Shown one piece after another: positions 52,354 through 61,674 of a stretch of 64,000 nt of DNA. The position numbers and the translations under genes are program-made. Position 1 is the first letter of the stretch, and each line of letters starts with the position of its first letter. The stretch covers positions 1-64,000 of the forward strand of contig NZ_DASTAT010000145.1 of NCBI RefSeq assembly GCF_035712445.1. Reading direction: 5' to 3'. The notes beneath the pieces were generated by a model. That model worked only from the letters and a program-made list of their open reading frames with translations. It searched no databases and had not been told where the DNA came from. This DNA is from Oligoflexus sp. GTDB taxonomy: Bacteria > Bdellovibrionota_B > Oligoflexia > Oligoflexales > Oligoflexaceae.

Positions 52354-53892
52354 ATGGAAAAGAGCCCCGGCCTCCCGCTGTTCCAGAATCAAATGGCTGC
52401 CGCCTTGAACTGCGCGGGAGAATCCATCGTCATCACCGATCGCCGCGGGGTCATTCAGTATGTGAATCCGGCTTTTACTCGTCTTACTGGCTATACCCTG
52501 GCCGAAGTCCAGGGATTAAAGCCCAATCTATGGCGCAGCACACGGCATAGCCCTGCGTTCTATGCGGACCTCTGGCAATGCATCACGGCCGGCCGGGTCT
52601 GGCAGGGCGAGGTCACCAACCAAAAACGTGACCAGACCCTTTATGAAGCCCTTCTGACCATCGCACCGATTTTCGATGAGGATGCTTCCATCCAGGGTTA
52701 TGTCTCGACCCTGAGCGATGTAACCGGCTACAAAAAACTGCAGGCGGATCTGCGCGAGGAGTCCGCCGCACGCTGGCGCAACCTTGCCTATATCTCGCAT
52801 GACATCAGGACGCCCTTAAATGGGCTTCTCGGCCTGGCCGAGATTCTGGATGATAAACTTCAGGACCCCGAGCAGCGGGAGCTCCTGGCGACCATGAAAA
52901 GGGCTGGACAGAACATTCTTTCGCTCGTGGACAATATCGTCGATGAATCCCGTTTGGATACCGCCGGGATGCAGCTCGATGCCGAGGACTTCGATCTTAA
53001 GGATTCGCTTCGCGATGTTCAGCAGCTGCTCGCGGCCAAAGCCGCCGCGGCCCATTCGGTGATCCGCGTGGAGGTGCCCGACCGGGTCCCGCTTGTATCA
53101 GGGGATGCGCGGCGCGTGTCGCGGATTCTGCAGAACCTGGTTGGCAACGCGACCAAATTCACGGAAAATGGTGAGATCACGCTCCGTCTGGAGGTCCTGC
53201 ATGAGACCGAGGACCTTGTGAGGCTCAGGCTGCTGGTGGCGGACACGGGGATAGGCATCGGGGAAGAGGCGCAAAAACGCATCTTTGATCAGTTTGCCCA
53301 GGCCGATAGCTCCATCCACCGCCGCTATGGTGGCTTCGGCCTGGGATTGACCATCACCAAAAAGCTGGTCGATCTCATGCACGGGAACATCACGGTTTGG
53401 AGCCGGCCCGGGCGCGGGACGCGTTTTACTGTCGATCTTCCCTTTAAAAAAGCCAGGATCATGAGCGAAACCAACAAAGAATCCGCCGCGTCCCCATCGA
53501 GCCCGCTCCCTTTTCCCGGCATCAAGGCTCTGGTGTGCGACGATGACGAACTGAATCAAAAGATCCTGGCCCGCCTGCTCGCCAAATACGGAGTGGAAGC
53601 GGAAACGGCCAGCAATGGGCGCGAGGGCCTCGATCGCCTCATCGCATCGTCCTTTGATATCGTCTTCATTGATCTGCAGATGCCCATACTCGATGGCCAT
53701 CAGATGGCCCGCTTCGTACGCGACCATGAGGAAGCTCGCGTCGCACGCACACCGCTTGTCGCCGTAACGGGAGCCGCTCATTACTTCCAGGAGCGATCCT
53801 TGGACGAAACACCTTTCGATGATTACATAGTGAAGCCCATCACGCCTCAGCTCGTCCTTCAGTCGCTCCAAAGGGCCTTCCCCAAAGCTTGA
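52354..53892 (+). CDS. PAS-domain hybrid histidine kinase
   Basis: 512 residues from ATG 52354 (AGGAA upstream). No membrane helix. A PAS domain (about 12-125) has SIVITDRRGVIQYVNPAFTR and a PAC tail. HisKA has SHDIRTPLNGLLGL (phospho-His near 149). HATPase has LVGNATKFTENGEI, ADTGIGIG and GGFGLGLTI. A C-terminal receiver (about 390-510) has VCDDDELNQK and FIDLQMPILDG with the Asp. A soluble kinase, so probably senses an intracellular signal. No response regulator is adjacent. Located 55 bases after the CoA-transferase. Confidence 0.92.
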   Translation: MEKSPGLPLFQNQMAAALNCAGESIVITDRRGVIQYVNPAFTRLTGYTLAEVQGLKPNLWRSTRHSPAFYADLWQCITAGRVWQGEVTNQKRDQTLYEALLTIAPIFDEDASIQGYVSTLSDVTGYKKLQADLREESAARWRNLAYISHDIRTPLNGLLGLAEILDDKLQDPEQRELLATMKRAGQNILSLVDNIVDESRLDTAGMQLDAEDFDLKDSLRDVQQLLAAKAAAAHSVIRVEVPDRVPLVSGDARRVSRILQNLVGNATKFTENGEITLRLEVLHETEDLVRLRLLVADTGIGIGEEAQKRIFDQFAQADSSIHRRYGGFGLGLTITKKLVDLMHGNITVWSRPGRGTRFTVDLPFKKARIMSETNKESAASPSSPLPFPGIKALVCDDDELNQKILARLLAKYGVEAETASNGREGLDRLIASSFDIVFIDLQMPILDGHQMARFVRDHEEARVARTPLVAVTGAAHYFQERSLDETPFDDYIVKPITPQLVLQSLQRAFPKA

Positions 53893-54082
53893 ACACCCCA
53901 CTGCATGTTCTTCTCGATCGCGCTTTTCTGAAGCGGACGCGACTGCGAAGGGCGTGGCTTTTGCCACCAATTCCGCTATACTTCGCGCAGTCCATATCAC
54001 CGAATGTCGCCAAATCCCTAGCGAATCGCATCTTGTTTTCAGGCTCTATTCTTGCACAAAACGAAGTGAATGGAGGTCGACG

Positions 54083-55153
54083 ATGAAAATATGGAAGGCC
54101 CAAAAAAAACCCATCGTGGTAGGCATGCGACTTGACGACCGCGAAGATCAACTTTTGCAAAGCGCGATGTCTTTGGCAAAGAAATTACAATCCTGCGTGG
54201 AACTCGTGCACTGTTTCGAGTCGTCCATTGCTTATTCCAGCGCAGGTGAGATCCTACCCAAGGCCACCACGCAGTGCCAGACCCTGAGCAACCCATGGAG
54301 CGAAGATCGCGCCAAAGCCATACTCAAAGCCCTCGGCAACGCTGCGAATGATCGCCTGGACATTCACGTTCATGTCGAGCGCGGGGATCCTGCTGAAAAC
54401 CTCGTGCGCATCGCGCGGGAAGTGGGCGCGGGACTGATCGTCTGCGGCATACGCCACCAGGCCCAGCCCTGGGCGTTCAAGGGGCTGTCCACGGCCCTGT
54501 CCCTGGCTTTTTATGCGCCGATCCCGGTGCTGATTCTTCCCTTGGCTGTAACGATTGATTTCGAGAAAACGGTGAGCATCCTGATCGCCGACAGCCTCGG
54601 CGGAGAAGGCTGGCACGTTCTGGAAAGCGGCCTGCAGCTGGCGCGATACCTCGAATGCGCGGGCGTATATCACGCGCATATCCTGAAGGCCAGCAGCATG
54701 GATATTCAGGCCACTCTCTGCGATATGACCGAAAGCGCCAAGCAGGGGCGACTGCCCCGGGATATCTGTTTTACTCCTGAGCTTTTGGAAAAAACCCTTC
54801 TGCAGAAAATCAACGAGGAGCTTTTCTATCGCTTTCACAATACCTCCGCGAGCAAGGACCTTATGCAGCGCTATCATCCGATCGCCGCGATTGGCGAGAT
54901 TGATTGCGAAGTCGATCACATCATGAATACCAGCGGGGCAAGGCTCATGATCATGGGACGCCATCAGTTCTATTCAGGGCGTCGCCTGGCGCTGGATCAT
55001 ATTCCCTATCGCGCGATTATGGAACGCAAGGCCGGGCTTCTCGTGATCCCGAACTACGAGGAATCACGTAGCCGTCTTCACGAAGGCGAATGGGACAGCC
55101 GCTTCAATGCGGACAAGGATCTGAGCGAAATCCCGCAGATGGCCTGGGAATGA
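54083..55153 (+). CDS. Universal stress protein family, third copy
   Basis: 356 residues from ATG 54083 (GGAGG upstream); the longer frame lacks a site. Two Usp-like halves: VVGMRLDDREDQLLQSAMS with ALSLAFYAPIPVLILP in the first, and a second ending MIMGRHQFYSGRRLALDHIP with RKAGLLVIPN. The ATP motif is altered in the second (GRHQFYSGRRLALDH), so nucleotide binding is doubtful. The promoter region is likely in the 53893-54082 gap. It closes the local Usp group. Confidence 0.82.
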   Translation: MKIWKAQKKPIVVGMRLDDREDQLLQSAMSLAKKLQSCVELVHCFESSIAYSSAGEILPKATTQCQTLSNPWSEDRAKAILKALGNAANDRLDIHVHVERGDPAENLVRIAREVGAGLIVCGIRHQAQPWAFKGLSTALSLAFYAPIPVLILPLAVTIDFEKTVSILIADSLGGEGWHVLESGLQLARYLECAGVYHAHILKASSMDIQATLCDMTESAKQGRLPRDICFTPELLEKTLLQKINEELFYRFHNTSASKDLMQRYHPIAAIGEIDCEVDHIMNTSGARLMIMGRHQFYSGRRLALDHIPYRAIMERKAGLLVIPNYEESRSRLHEGEWDSRFNADKDLSEIPQMAWE

Positions 55154-55259
55154 AAGGACAAGTCACTGAAATGTCAGGCGAGCAGACCCTGGTATGATTT
55201 TTGTTATAAATATCTTAATGTCCAGGCACTCAAACCCCCTGGACTTTGGAGGGGCTGTC

Positions 55260-55547
55260 ATGGAACACGGGCAAAGCTGTGAGCACTGCGCGGTTCAGAT
55301 TCACTGCCGCAATCTCTATGTCGCCATAAAGATCCTGGAAGAGGAACTCCGCTTTGCCGATCGTGTTGACCTTCAGCACGCATTTGATGCGCTGAAAAGC
55401 GATATGACAGCCGTGGGTTTTCATTATCCGAGCGGCAGCGAGCTTTGCACTCTGAATAGGAGCAGTCTCGAAGCACGGGCCTTCGTCGCCCGTGCTGACA
55501 GTCTTCTACGGGAACTGCGGCGCACCGTTTCAATAAGCCCAGCGTGA
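55260..55547 (+). CDS. Small cysteine-containing hypothetical protein
   Basis: 95 residues from ATG 55260 (GGAGG upstream). The N-terminus MEHGQSCEHCAVQIHCRNL has three Cys spaced CxxCxxxxxC, possibly a metal or Fe-S site; a fourth is near residue 62. The rest is helical (IKILEEELRFADRVDLQH). No signal peptide. Its end overlaps that of the convergent mannosyltransferase gene by 18 bases. No family recognised. Confidence 0.55.
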   Translation: MEHGQSCEHCAVQIHCRNLYVAIKILEEELRFADRVDLQHAFDALKSDMTAVGFHYPSGSELCTLNRSSLEARAFVARADSLLRELRRTVSISPA

Positions 55548-56693
55548 GATCGCATACTGCCAGGTCACGACCAGATTCAAGAGCACATAAGCCCCGAGCA
55601 TGGGCCATGCCGCCCAGCGGGACAGCCGTTCCCAGGCCTCCCCCAAAGCAAAGAGCAGGGGAAAGAGTACCGCTCCAAAGCGGAACGCGTCCACCAGCTC
55701 GCCCTGCAGCGGCATGATCGCAAGACTCAGAAAGCAATACAGAGCCTCCGCATACCGTCCCCGACCGACGAGCAAAAAGGTCCCCAAAAGCCAGAGCCCA
55801 TAAAAAAGATGATGCAGAAGGCTACCGATGCGAAAATTCTGAATCGGATTGGCGAGTATGAATGTTTTGAAGTAACTGCTGATTCCATCGGCAATGAACC
55901 AGTGACTCTGATGCGCGCCCATGGCGGGAAACCAGCCGCGGCCTTCCCAATAATGCAGAAGAGGCGCAAGACCCCATAAAAGTCCGCTGATGAGGCCCAT
56001 GCCTGCGAAAATTGCAAGGCGCTTCCAGAGCACGCGGGTTGTCAGCATGCCGCCAAAAGCCAAGGCGATCGCCAGGAAAACCCCCTGATGCCTTGTCAGA
56101 GCAGCCAGTCCAGCCCACACAGCCGCGAGCCACCACTGCTTCCGATGCAGGGCGCTGAAGCCTAAAACGGAAAGCAGCAGAAAAAGACTTTCAGTGTGAA
56201 AGGAATGAAAGATGTACGAGGCGGGACTCCAGAGCAGAGCGAGCAGAGCGCCCCAGCTTATCCACGACAGCCGATCCGGGCCGCGTCCGGCCATCAGAAT
56301 CTTCAGACTGCCGGCAAAACAAAACACGGAGAAGAGCGTGCCCGTTATCAGCACAGCCGTATCCCCCCTTAAACCGAAGAGCTGCGTGAGCCCGCGCGTC
56401 AGATAGGGAAAAAGCGGGGGAAAGGCGGAGCTCGCGGCATCGTAGCCTTGGGTCGCAATGATCAGGTACCAGCCCGCATCCCAATGCTGGAGCAGACCCG
56501 TCCAGCTTTCACCGGACCGCATGCGTACAGCGAACCAGAGCACCAGATGCACGCTCAGCATGATAAGGCTTAAACCAAGGGCCTGGGCCAGGGTCGGGCG
56601 CGCTGCGGCACTATGGAATAGAGCAGGGTTTCGATAGTCGAGTCCTTGGAACTTCGCTATGATCTTCCCATGCACCCTAGGCTGATGAGGCAT
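55530..56693 (-). CDS. PIG-V/GT-C-like mannosyltransferase, integral membrane
   Basis: 387 residues with about nine or ten hydrophobic helices. The motif WDAGWYLIIATQGYD followed by AFPPLFPYLTRG fits the GT-C/PIG-V (GPI mannosyltransferase 2-like) group, in which the Asp of WDxxWY faces a lipid-linked sugar donor. FHTESLFLLLSVLGF matches the second conserved helix. It would transfer a sugar from a polyprenyl-phosphate donor, which the neighbouring GT2 enzyme could make. The start at 56693 is 4 bases from that of the divergent DegT gene, so the control regions overlap. The start is uncertain. Confidence 0.8.
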   Translation of the reverse strand: MPHQPRVHGKIIAKFQGLDYRNPALFHSAAARPTLAQALGLSLIMLSVHLVLWFAVRMRSGESWTGLLQHWDAGWYLIIATQGYDAASSAFPPLFPYLTRGLTQLFGLRGDTAVLITGTLFSVFCFAGSLKILMAGRGPDRLSWISWGALLALLWSPASYIFHSFHTESLFLLLSVLGFSALHRKQWWLAAVWAGLAALTRHQGVFLAIALAFGGMLTTRVLWKRLAIFAGMGLISGLLWGLAPLLHYWEGRGWFPAMGAHQSHWFIADGISSYFKTFILANPIQNFRIGSLLHHLFYGLWLLGTFLLVGRGRYAEALYCFLSLAIMPLQGELVDAFRFGAVLFPLLFALGEAWERLSRWAAWPMLGAYVLLNLVVTWQYAISRWAY

Positions 56694-56697
56694 ATAG

Positions 56698-57798
56698 ATG
56701 ATTCCCCTTTTTGATTACCAGCGCCAATGGCGTGAACGGCAGTCTGAAATTTTAACTACGATACAGAGAGTTTTGGCATCCGGCCAGCTGATTTTAGGCG
56801 CCGAGGGGCGTGCCTTTGAGAGTGCCATGTCGAGTCTTATAGGGGTCGAGCATTGCGTGGGCGTCAATTCCGGAACCGATGCGCTGGTGCTTGCGCTGCG
56901 GGTTCTGGGCATTCAGCCCGGGGATGGCGTGATCACCGTTCCGAATACCGCCGTTCCCACAGCGGCTGCGATTCGGCTCTGCGGGGCCCGTCCGGTCTTC
57001 GTCGATGTGGATCCCGACACTCTGCTTATGGATGTCGAGCGTCTCAAGGAGATTGACCTCAAGGGCTGCAAGGCGATTATCCCCGTGCATCTGCATGGTC
57101 TTATGGTGGATATGGATCCTTTGATGGCCTTTGCCCGGTCGCGGGGTCTATTTGTCATCGAAGACTGCGCCCAGTCTTTCGGGTCTTTTTATAAGGGACG
57201 CGCCGCGGGATCGTTCGGCGATGTGTCCTGCTTCTCCTTCTATCCGACTAAGAATTTAGGTGCCTATGGTGATGGCGGGCTTTGCGCCACAGACAATGCG
57301 GATCTGGCCAAGGCTCTGAAGCGGCAGCGCATGTATGGTTTCGATGAAACGCCGATTGCCCAGGTGGATGGCCTCAATAGTCGTCTCGATGAGCTGCAGG
57401 CCGGCATACTCAATTTGAAGCTGAAATACTTCGATGGCGACATGCAAAGGCGTCAGAGCCTCGCCCAGCGTTATCTGCAAAAGCTGGACGGCCGGCGCAT
57501 GCAGCTGCCTCATCAGCCCGAGGACCGCACCCACTCCTGGCACATTTTTGCGATTCGGAGTCCCTTCCGTCAGGAGCTTAAAGAAAAACTGGCCGCGCGA
57601 GGCATCGTGACCGGCGTCCATTATCCTGTTCCGCTGCATCGCATGCCCGCTTATCAGGATCTCGGTTATACCGCGGGCGATCTGCCGGTCGCGGAAAAGG
57701 CGGCGTCTGAACTCCTTTCCCTGCCGCTCTTTCCTGAACTCACGCAGGACGAGCAGGATGCGGTCATCGAAGCTTTACACGAGGCTCTGCCGCGATGA
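56698..57798 (+). CDS. DegT/DnrJ/EryC1/StrS-family sugar aminotransferase
   Basis: 366 residues with GATGAGG upstream. PLP-site motifs: GVNSGTDALVLALRVLGI, TVPNTAVPTAAAIRLCGARP and SFYPTKNLGAYGDGG, the Lys of which binds PLP. VHLHGLMVDMDPLM and EDCAQSFGS complete the pattern. It aminates a nucleotide 4- or 3-keto-sugar. First gene of an operon with GT2, epimerase and methyltransferase genes, all overlapping or touching, so likely for a surface glycan. Confidence 0.92.
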   Translation: MIPLFDYQRQWRERQSEILTTIQRVLASGQLILGAEGRAFESAMSSLIGVEHCVGVNSGTDALVLALRVLGIQPGDGVITVPNTAVPTAAAIRLCGARPVFVDVDPDTLLMDVERLKEIDLKGCKAIIPVHLHGLMVDMDPLMAFARSRGLFVIEDCAQSFGSFYKGRAAGSFGDVSCFSFYPTKNLGAYGDGGLCATDNADLAKALKRQRMYGFDETPIAQVDGLNSRLDELQAGILNLKLKYFDGDMQRRQSLAQRYLQKLDGRRMQLPHQPEDRTHSWHIFAIRSPFRQELKEKLAARGIVTGVHYPVPLHRMPAYQDLGYTAGDLPVAEKAASELLSLPLFPELTQDEQDAVIEALHEALPR

Positions 57799-58820
57799 AT
57801 ACACCTGAGATATCGTTCGTGATTCCCGTTTATAATAGCGCCAACACGATAGGCGCTGTGGTGCAGGATATCCTGCGCCTTTTTTCTTTTCTTGAATTTG
57901 AAATCATACTGGTGAATGACGGATCGCGCGATGCGACCGAGTCCGTCTGCAGGCAGCTGGTCGAAGCCCATCCCCAGCGCGTGATTTTTCTGCAGCTTTC
58001 CCGGAATTTCAGCGAGCATAATGCGGTGCTGGCCGGACTCAATCAGAGCCGCGGCCACTATGTGGCTGTCCTCGATGACGACGGGCAGAATCCGCCGGCC
58101 GAAATCATTCGCATGTATGAAGCCATCAAGACCGGAAACTTTGATACGGTTTATGGCTTTTATAAGGAAAAGCAGCATCACTGGTTTCGTAACCTCGGCA
58201 GCCGCTTCAATGATGCGGTGGCCAATGTCATGCTGAAAAAACCCAGGGATCTTTATCTCTCCAGTTTCAAGATCATGAATCGTTTCACCGTCGATCAGGT
58301 GATCACCTACAAGGGCGCGTTTCCCTATATTGATGGCCTGATCTTCCGCGCGACTCAAAACATCGCGCAGATTCCCGTCGAACATAAAAAACGTGAGGAT
58401 GGAGCCTCGGGCTACACGCTGAAAAAATTGGTGAAGCTCTGGCTGAATATGTTCCTGAATTTTTCCATTAGCCCCCTGCGCCTTGCTGCGATCGTCGGTC
58501 TTTTCACGGCTGCGGCCAGCGTGCCTTTGATTTTACTCATCATCATCGACAAGATCATGAATCCGCAGCTGACCATGGGTGTCCCGACCATACTCGTGGC
58601 CATGACGTTTTTCGCGGGACTGCAGCTCCTGATTATCGGCCTGGTCGGTGAATACCTCGGCCGCATGTTTCTGGATCACGCGGGCACGCCTCAGTATATC
58701 GTGCGCTATGCCTACGCGGGCGATCAGCAGAGCCTGAACGAGGCGCCGCGGGCCACCACACCCAGGCGGCCGGCACCCCCGGCTGTAACGCGAGAGGAGC
58801 CTTTCCATGGCAGCATTTAA
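57795..58820 (+). CDS. Family 2 glycosyltransferase, polyprenyl-phosphate type
   Basis: 341 residues, ATG overlapping the aminotransferase stop. SFVIPVYNSANTIGAVV, LVNDGSRDATESV and VLDDDGQNPPAE give the GT-A fold with DXD-like metal site. Two hydrophobic helices near 230-255 and 265-290 end the protein, as in ArnC/GtrB-type polyprenyl-phosphate sugar transferases. It probably loads a sugar on undecaprenyl phosphate, supplying the GT-C mannosyltransferase next door. The last residues run over into the next gene. Confidence 0.9.
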   Translation: MNTPEISFVIPVYNSANTIGAVVQDILRLFSFLEFEIILVNDGSRDATESVCRQLVEAHPQRVIFLQLSRNFSEHNAVLAGLNQSRGHYVAVLDDDGQNPPAEIIRMYEAIKTGNFDTVYGFYKEKQHHWFRNLGSRFNDAVANVMLKKPRDLYLSSFKIMNRFTVDQVITYKGAFPYIDGLIFRATQNIAQIPVEHKKREDGASGYTLKKLVKLWLNMFLNFSISPLRLAAIVGLFTAAASVPLILLIIIDKIMNPQLTMGVPTILVAMTFFAGLQLLIIGLVGEYLGRMFLDHAGTPQYIVRYAYAGDQQSLNEAPRATTPRRPAPPAVTREEPFHGSI

Positions 58821-59805
58821 AAACGCCCGGGTTTTGATTACGGGCGGACTTGGTTTTATCGGCAGTAACCTCGCTTTAAGGATGGTGGAGCGCGGGGCGA
58901 AGGTCACGCTGATTGATGCGATGATCCCGAGTTATGGAGCCCGCACCTTTAATATCGCCGGTATTCGTGATCAGGTTCAGGTGAATTTTTCCGATATACG
59001 CGAACCTTATAGCGTCGATTATCTGGTGGCCGAGCAGGATTACATCTTCTGCCTGGCCGGGCAATTGAGTCATATAGATAGCATGAGGAATCCCGTCAAT
59101 GATCTTCAGATCAATTGCCTGGGTCATCTGAATGTCCTCGAAAGCTGCCGCAAGCATAATCCCAAGGTGAAGCTGGTTCTGACGAGCACGCGCCAGGTTT
59201 ATGGGAAGCCGCAGTATCTGCCGGTGGATGAAAATCATCCGATTGAGCCCGTGGATATCAACGGCATTCATAAGCTCGCGGCCGAGCAGTATTTTCAGCT
59301 CTATTATAAAGTCTATGGCATTGCTTCGACCGTGCTGCGCCTCACCAATACCTATGGCCCGCGCATGGATCTTCTGAGTCAGGACAAGGGTTTTGCCGGC
59401 ATATTCCTGAGGCGGGCGCTTTTGGGTGAAAAAATTCAGCTCTTCGACGGTGGGCATCAGCTGCGCGATTTCAATGCCATCGAGGATGTGCTGGATGCCT
59501 TGGAACTCGCGGCGCTCGGGGATCACGCGGGGCGGATCTTTAACCTTGGGCATCATCAGCCGCATAGTCTGCGCGAGTTCACCGAGATCCTGGCGAGAAA
59601 ACTCTTTTTTGAAATCGAGGATGTGGTTTTCCCCCCGGAGCGCAAGGCGATCGACATTGGGGATTATTATGGATCGTATGAGCACTTTCATAAGGCGACC
59701 GGCTGGGTCCCGCGCACCACGCTGGAAAAAGGCCTGGAGGCGACCATTGCGTTCTATGAAGAGCATCTTCAGGAGTATCTGAAGGGCCCAAGGAAGGATG
59801 CCTGA
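58807..59805 (+). CDS. NAD-dependent sugar epimerase/dehydratase with altered Tyr site
   Basis: 332 residues, ATG 14 bases inside the preceding gene, with GAGGAG upstream. Rossmann motif VLITGGLGFIGSNLAL with LIDAM; TSTRQVYGKPQYLP keeps the Thr/Ser region. Where extended SDRs have YxxxK this one reads DINGIHKLAAEQYF, with Asn four before the Lys. A subfamily with this pattern exists in glycan clusters, as I recall. RLTNTYGPRMDLLS and HQLRDFNAIEDVLDALE match the C-terminal half. It acts on a nucleotide sugar. Confident of the fold. Confidence 0.88.
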   Translation: MAAFKNARVLITGGLGFIGSNLALRMVERGAKVTLIDAMIPSYGARTFNIAGIRDQVQVNFSDIREPYSVDYLVAEQDYIFCLAGQLSHIDSMRNPVNDLQINCLGHLNVLESCRKHNPKVKLVLTSTRQVYGKPQYLPVDENHPIEPVDINGIHKLAAEQYFQLYYKVYGIASTVLRLTNTYGPRMDLLSQDKGFAGIFLRRALLGEKIQLFDGGHQLRDFNAIEDVLDALELAALGDHAGRIFNLGHHQPHSLREFTEILARKLFFEIEDVVFPPERKAIDIGDYYGSYEHFHKATGWVPRTTLEKGLEATIAFYEEHLQEYLKGPRKDA

Positions 59806-60575
59806 TGGAAGAGACGGCCTATCTTGCACTGGCGGAAGCCGAGGATCATGGTTGGTATTACAGGGCCCGACGTCAGGCCGTGGATCATCTGATGAAGCGT
59901 TTTGCACCGCGACTGTCGCGGCCTTTGCGCATCCTGGATATCGGCTCAGGGACCGGAGGCAGCACCAGCTTGCTGCGGCGCTATGGGGATGTGCTGGGAA
60001 TGGAGCCTTCACCTTTGGCCCGCGAGCTTTCACAGAAGCGTTTTCCAGATCTGAAGGTGCAGCCCTGGACCATAGATGAACTGCCGGCCCAGGCCAACGC
60101 GGACTTCGATGTCGCTGTGATCCTTTGCGTCCTTTATCATCAGAACATCAAGGATCCGGCCGCGGCTTTGAAGAATATTGCGGCCGTGCAAAAGCCGGGA
60201 TCCATACTCATCTGGAACGAGCCCGCCTACCCTTTCCTTTGGCGGCAGCATGATCGTCAAACGGCAGCGGGCCGACGTTTTTATCCGCGCAGCATGCATC
60301 AGCTGCTCAAGGACCAGGGTTACGAGCTGGTCTTTCAATCCCACCTTTTAGCCTGGGCTTTTCCCATCGCCTGTCTTCTGGCTTTGAAAGACCGCTGGCA
60401 ATGGGGAAGCGACCGCCAGACCACGTCCGCCGCCGAGGGGAGCGATCACAAACCCGTCCCTGGCCTCATCAATCGACTTCTGCGCTGGATCACATTCAGC
60501 GAGTGGAGGCTCAGCCGCCTCGGCCTTGGCCTGCCCTTCGGCGTTTCGCATCTGCTTGTGGCTCGCCGCCTTTGA
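59805..60575 (+). CDS. Class I SAM-dependent methyltransferase
   Basis: 256 residues; the ATG overlaps the preceding stop by one base. The SAM-binding motif ILDIGSGTGGSTSLL, with acidic residue VLGMEPSPLA, and VILCVLYHQNIKDPAAAL are present. The C-terminal third is more hydrophobic (LLAWAFPIACLLALK), suggesting membrane association. It would methylate a sugar or lipid-linked intermediate. Last gene of the glycan operon; a GC-rich hairpin (60608-60632) lies after it. Confidence 0.88.
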   Translation: MEETAYLALAEAEDHGWYYRARRQAVDHLMKRFAPRLSRPLRILDIGSGTGGSTSLLRRYGDVLGMEPSPLARELSQKRFPDLKVQPWTIDELPAQANADFDVAVILCVLYHQNIKDPAAALKNIAAVQKPGSILIWNEPAYPFLWRQHDRQTAAGRRFYPRSMHQLLKDQGYELVFQSHLLAWAFPIACLLALKDRWQWGSDRQTTSAAEGSDHKPVPGLINRLLRWITFSEWRLSRLGLGLPFGVSHLLVARRL

Positions 60576-60607
60576 ATCCAGGCATATTTCTCGCATGAAA
60601 GAGCGAC

Positions 60608-60632
60608 GGACGGCTCCTGCATGGCCGTCCCT
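60608..60632 (+). terminator. Hairpin after the glycan operon
   Basis: The stem ggacggc/gccgtcc with a loop of about ten bases, followed by CTTTC, lies about 30 bases after the methyltransferase stop. Confidence 0.5.
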
Positions 60633-60649
60633 TTCACGCGAGGCCCTTT

Positions 60650-61399
60650 ATGAAAACCTTTTTCATCGGAACCGCCGGCTGGAGCATCCCCCGTACCGCA
60701 ACCGGATTCTTTGCGTCTTCCGGCGCGGTCCTGGAGCGTTATGCCAGTCGTTTCAAAGCGGTGGAAATCAATAGCTCCTTTTACCGGGATCACGGGGCCA
60801 AAACCTACGAAAAATGGGCCGCCATGACTCCGGAGAATTTCCATTTCGCCGTCAAACTTTCCCGGGCCTATACCCATTCGCGGGAGTGGAACAAAACGGA
60901 TCTCCTGCACACTGTCGATGGTTACCTGCATCTCGGCCCAAAACTCGGAGTCATCCTGGTTCAGCTCGCACCGCGCCATCAATTCGATCCCGAGCAGGAT
61001 CGCGAACTTTTTGCCACGGTTCGCCGTGTTTACGATGGCCCCATGGTGGTCGAGCCTCGGCATCGCAGCTGGGCGAGCCACGAGGCCCATCTTCTGATGC
61101 ATGAAATGAAGGTCGGCAAGGTGAACGCTGATCCTGAGCGCTGCCCGGATCTGAAGCCTGAATTCGAAAGCCCTATCAGCTACTACAGGCTCCATGGTTC
61201 TCCTGAAATCTACGCCAGCGACTACGCGTATCATGATCTGCAGCAGCTCGGCGAGAAGCTCCAGGCCGAGAAAGCCGGAGGGCAGGATTCATGGGTTATT
61301 TTTGACAATACGAAATTCGGTCGCGCCACGCACAATGCATTGGAGCTGGTGAATATTCTGGAGAGTCCCGGTTTGGAGTCAGCAGGGGACATAAGGTGA
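60650..61399 (+). CDS. DUF72-domain protein
   Basis: 249 residues from ATG 60650. FIGTAGWSIPR, EINSSFYRDH, AVKLSRAYTH, VVEPRHRSW, YRLHGSPEIYASDY and WVIFDNTKFG are the DUF72 signature blocks, a TIM-barrel family of unknown reaction (YecE in E. coli). Complete length. No signal peptide. Alone after the glycan operon. Only the family is certain. Confidence 0.92.
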   Translation: MKTFFIGTAGWSIPRTATGFFASSGAVLERYASRFKAVEINSSFYRDHGAKTYEKWAAMTPENFHFAVKLSRAYTHSREWNKTDLLHTVDGYLHLGPKLGVILVQLAPRHQFDPEQDRELFATVRRVYDGPMVVEPRHRSWASHEAHLLMHEMKVGKVNADPERCPDLKPEFESPISYYRLHGSPEIYASDYAYHDLQQLGEKLQAEKAGGQDSWVIFDNTKFGRATHNALELVNILESPGLESAGDIR

Positions 61400-61625
61400 T
61401 GTTTTTGACCTGCACTGCAGGCTGCCTCTTTTCACAGCGCTCGACTGGATTTTCAGGCATTTAGGGTTTGGTACGAATCCTGAAAGTGTTGCATAAGCCG
61501 GACAGCATCCGGCCTATGTCCAACGCAGGAGAGACATCAGAGCAGGACAAAGACATGGATCGTATCAGCGATCTCGAGCTTTGCTCCCGGTACTTCAGCC
61601 GAACCCATTGATGGATGAGTTGCAG

Positions 61626-61656
61626 GGAGGTTTTCGATGCATCATCGAAAACCTCC
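61626..61656. terminator. Perfect 14-base inverted repeat
   Basis: Arms ggaggttttcgatg and catcgaaaacctcc with a three-base loop lie 19 bases past the stop of the di-heme peroxidase gene (minus strand). No T-run follows on either strand. A strong terminator-type or protein-binding site. Confidence 0.6.
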
Positions 61657-61674
61657 TCTTTCCTTGATGAAGGC

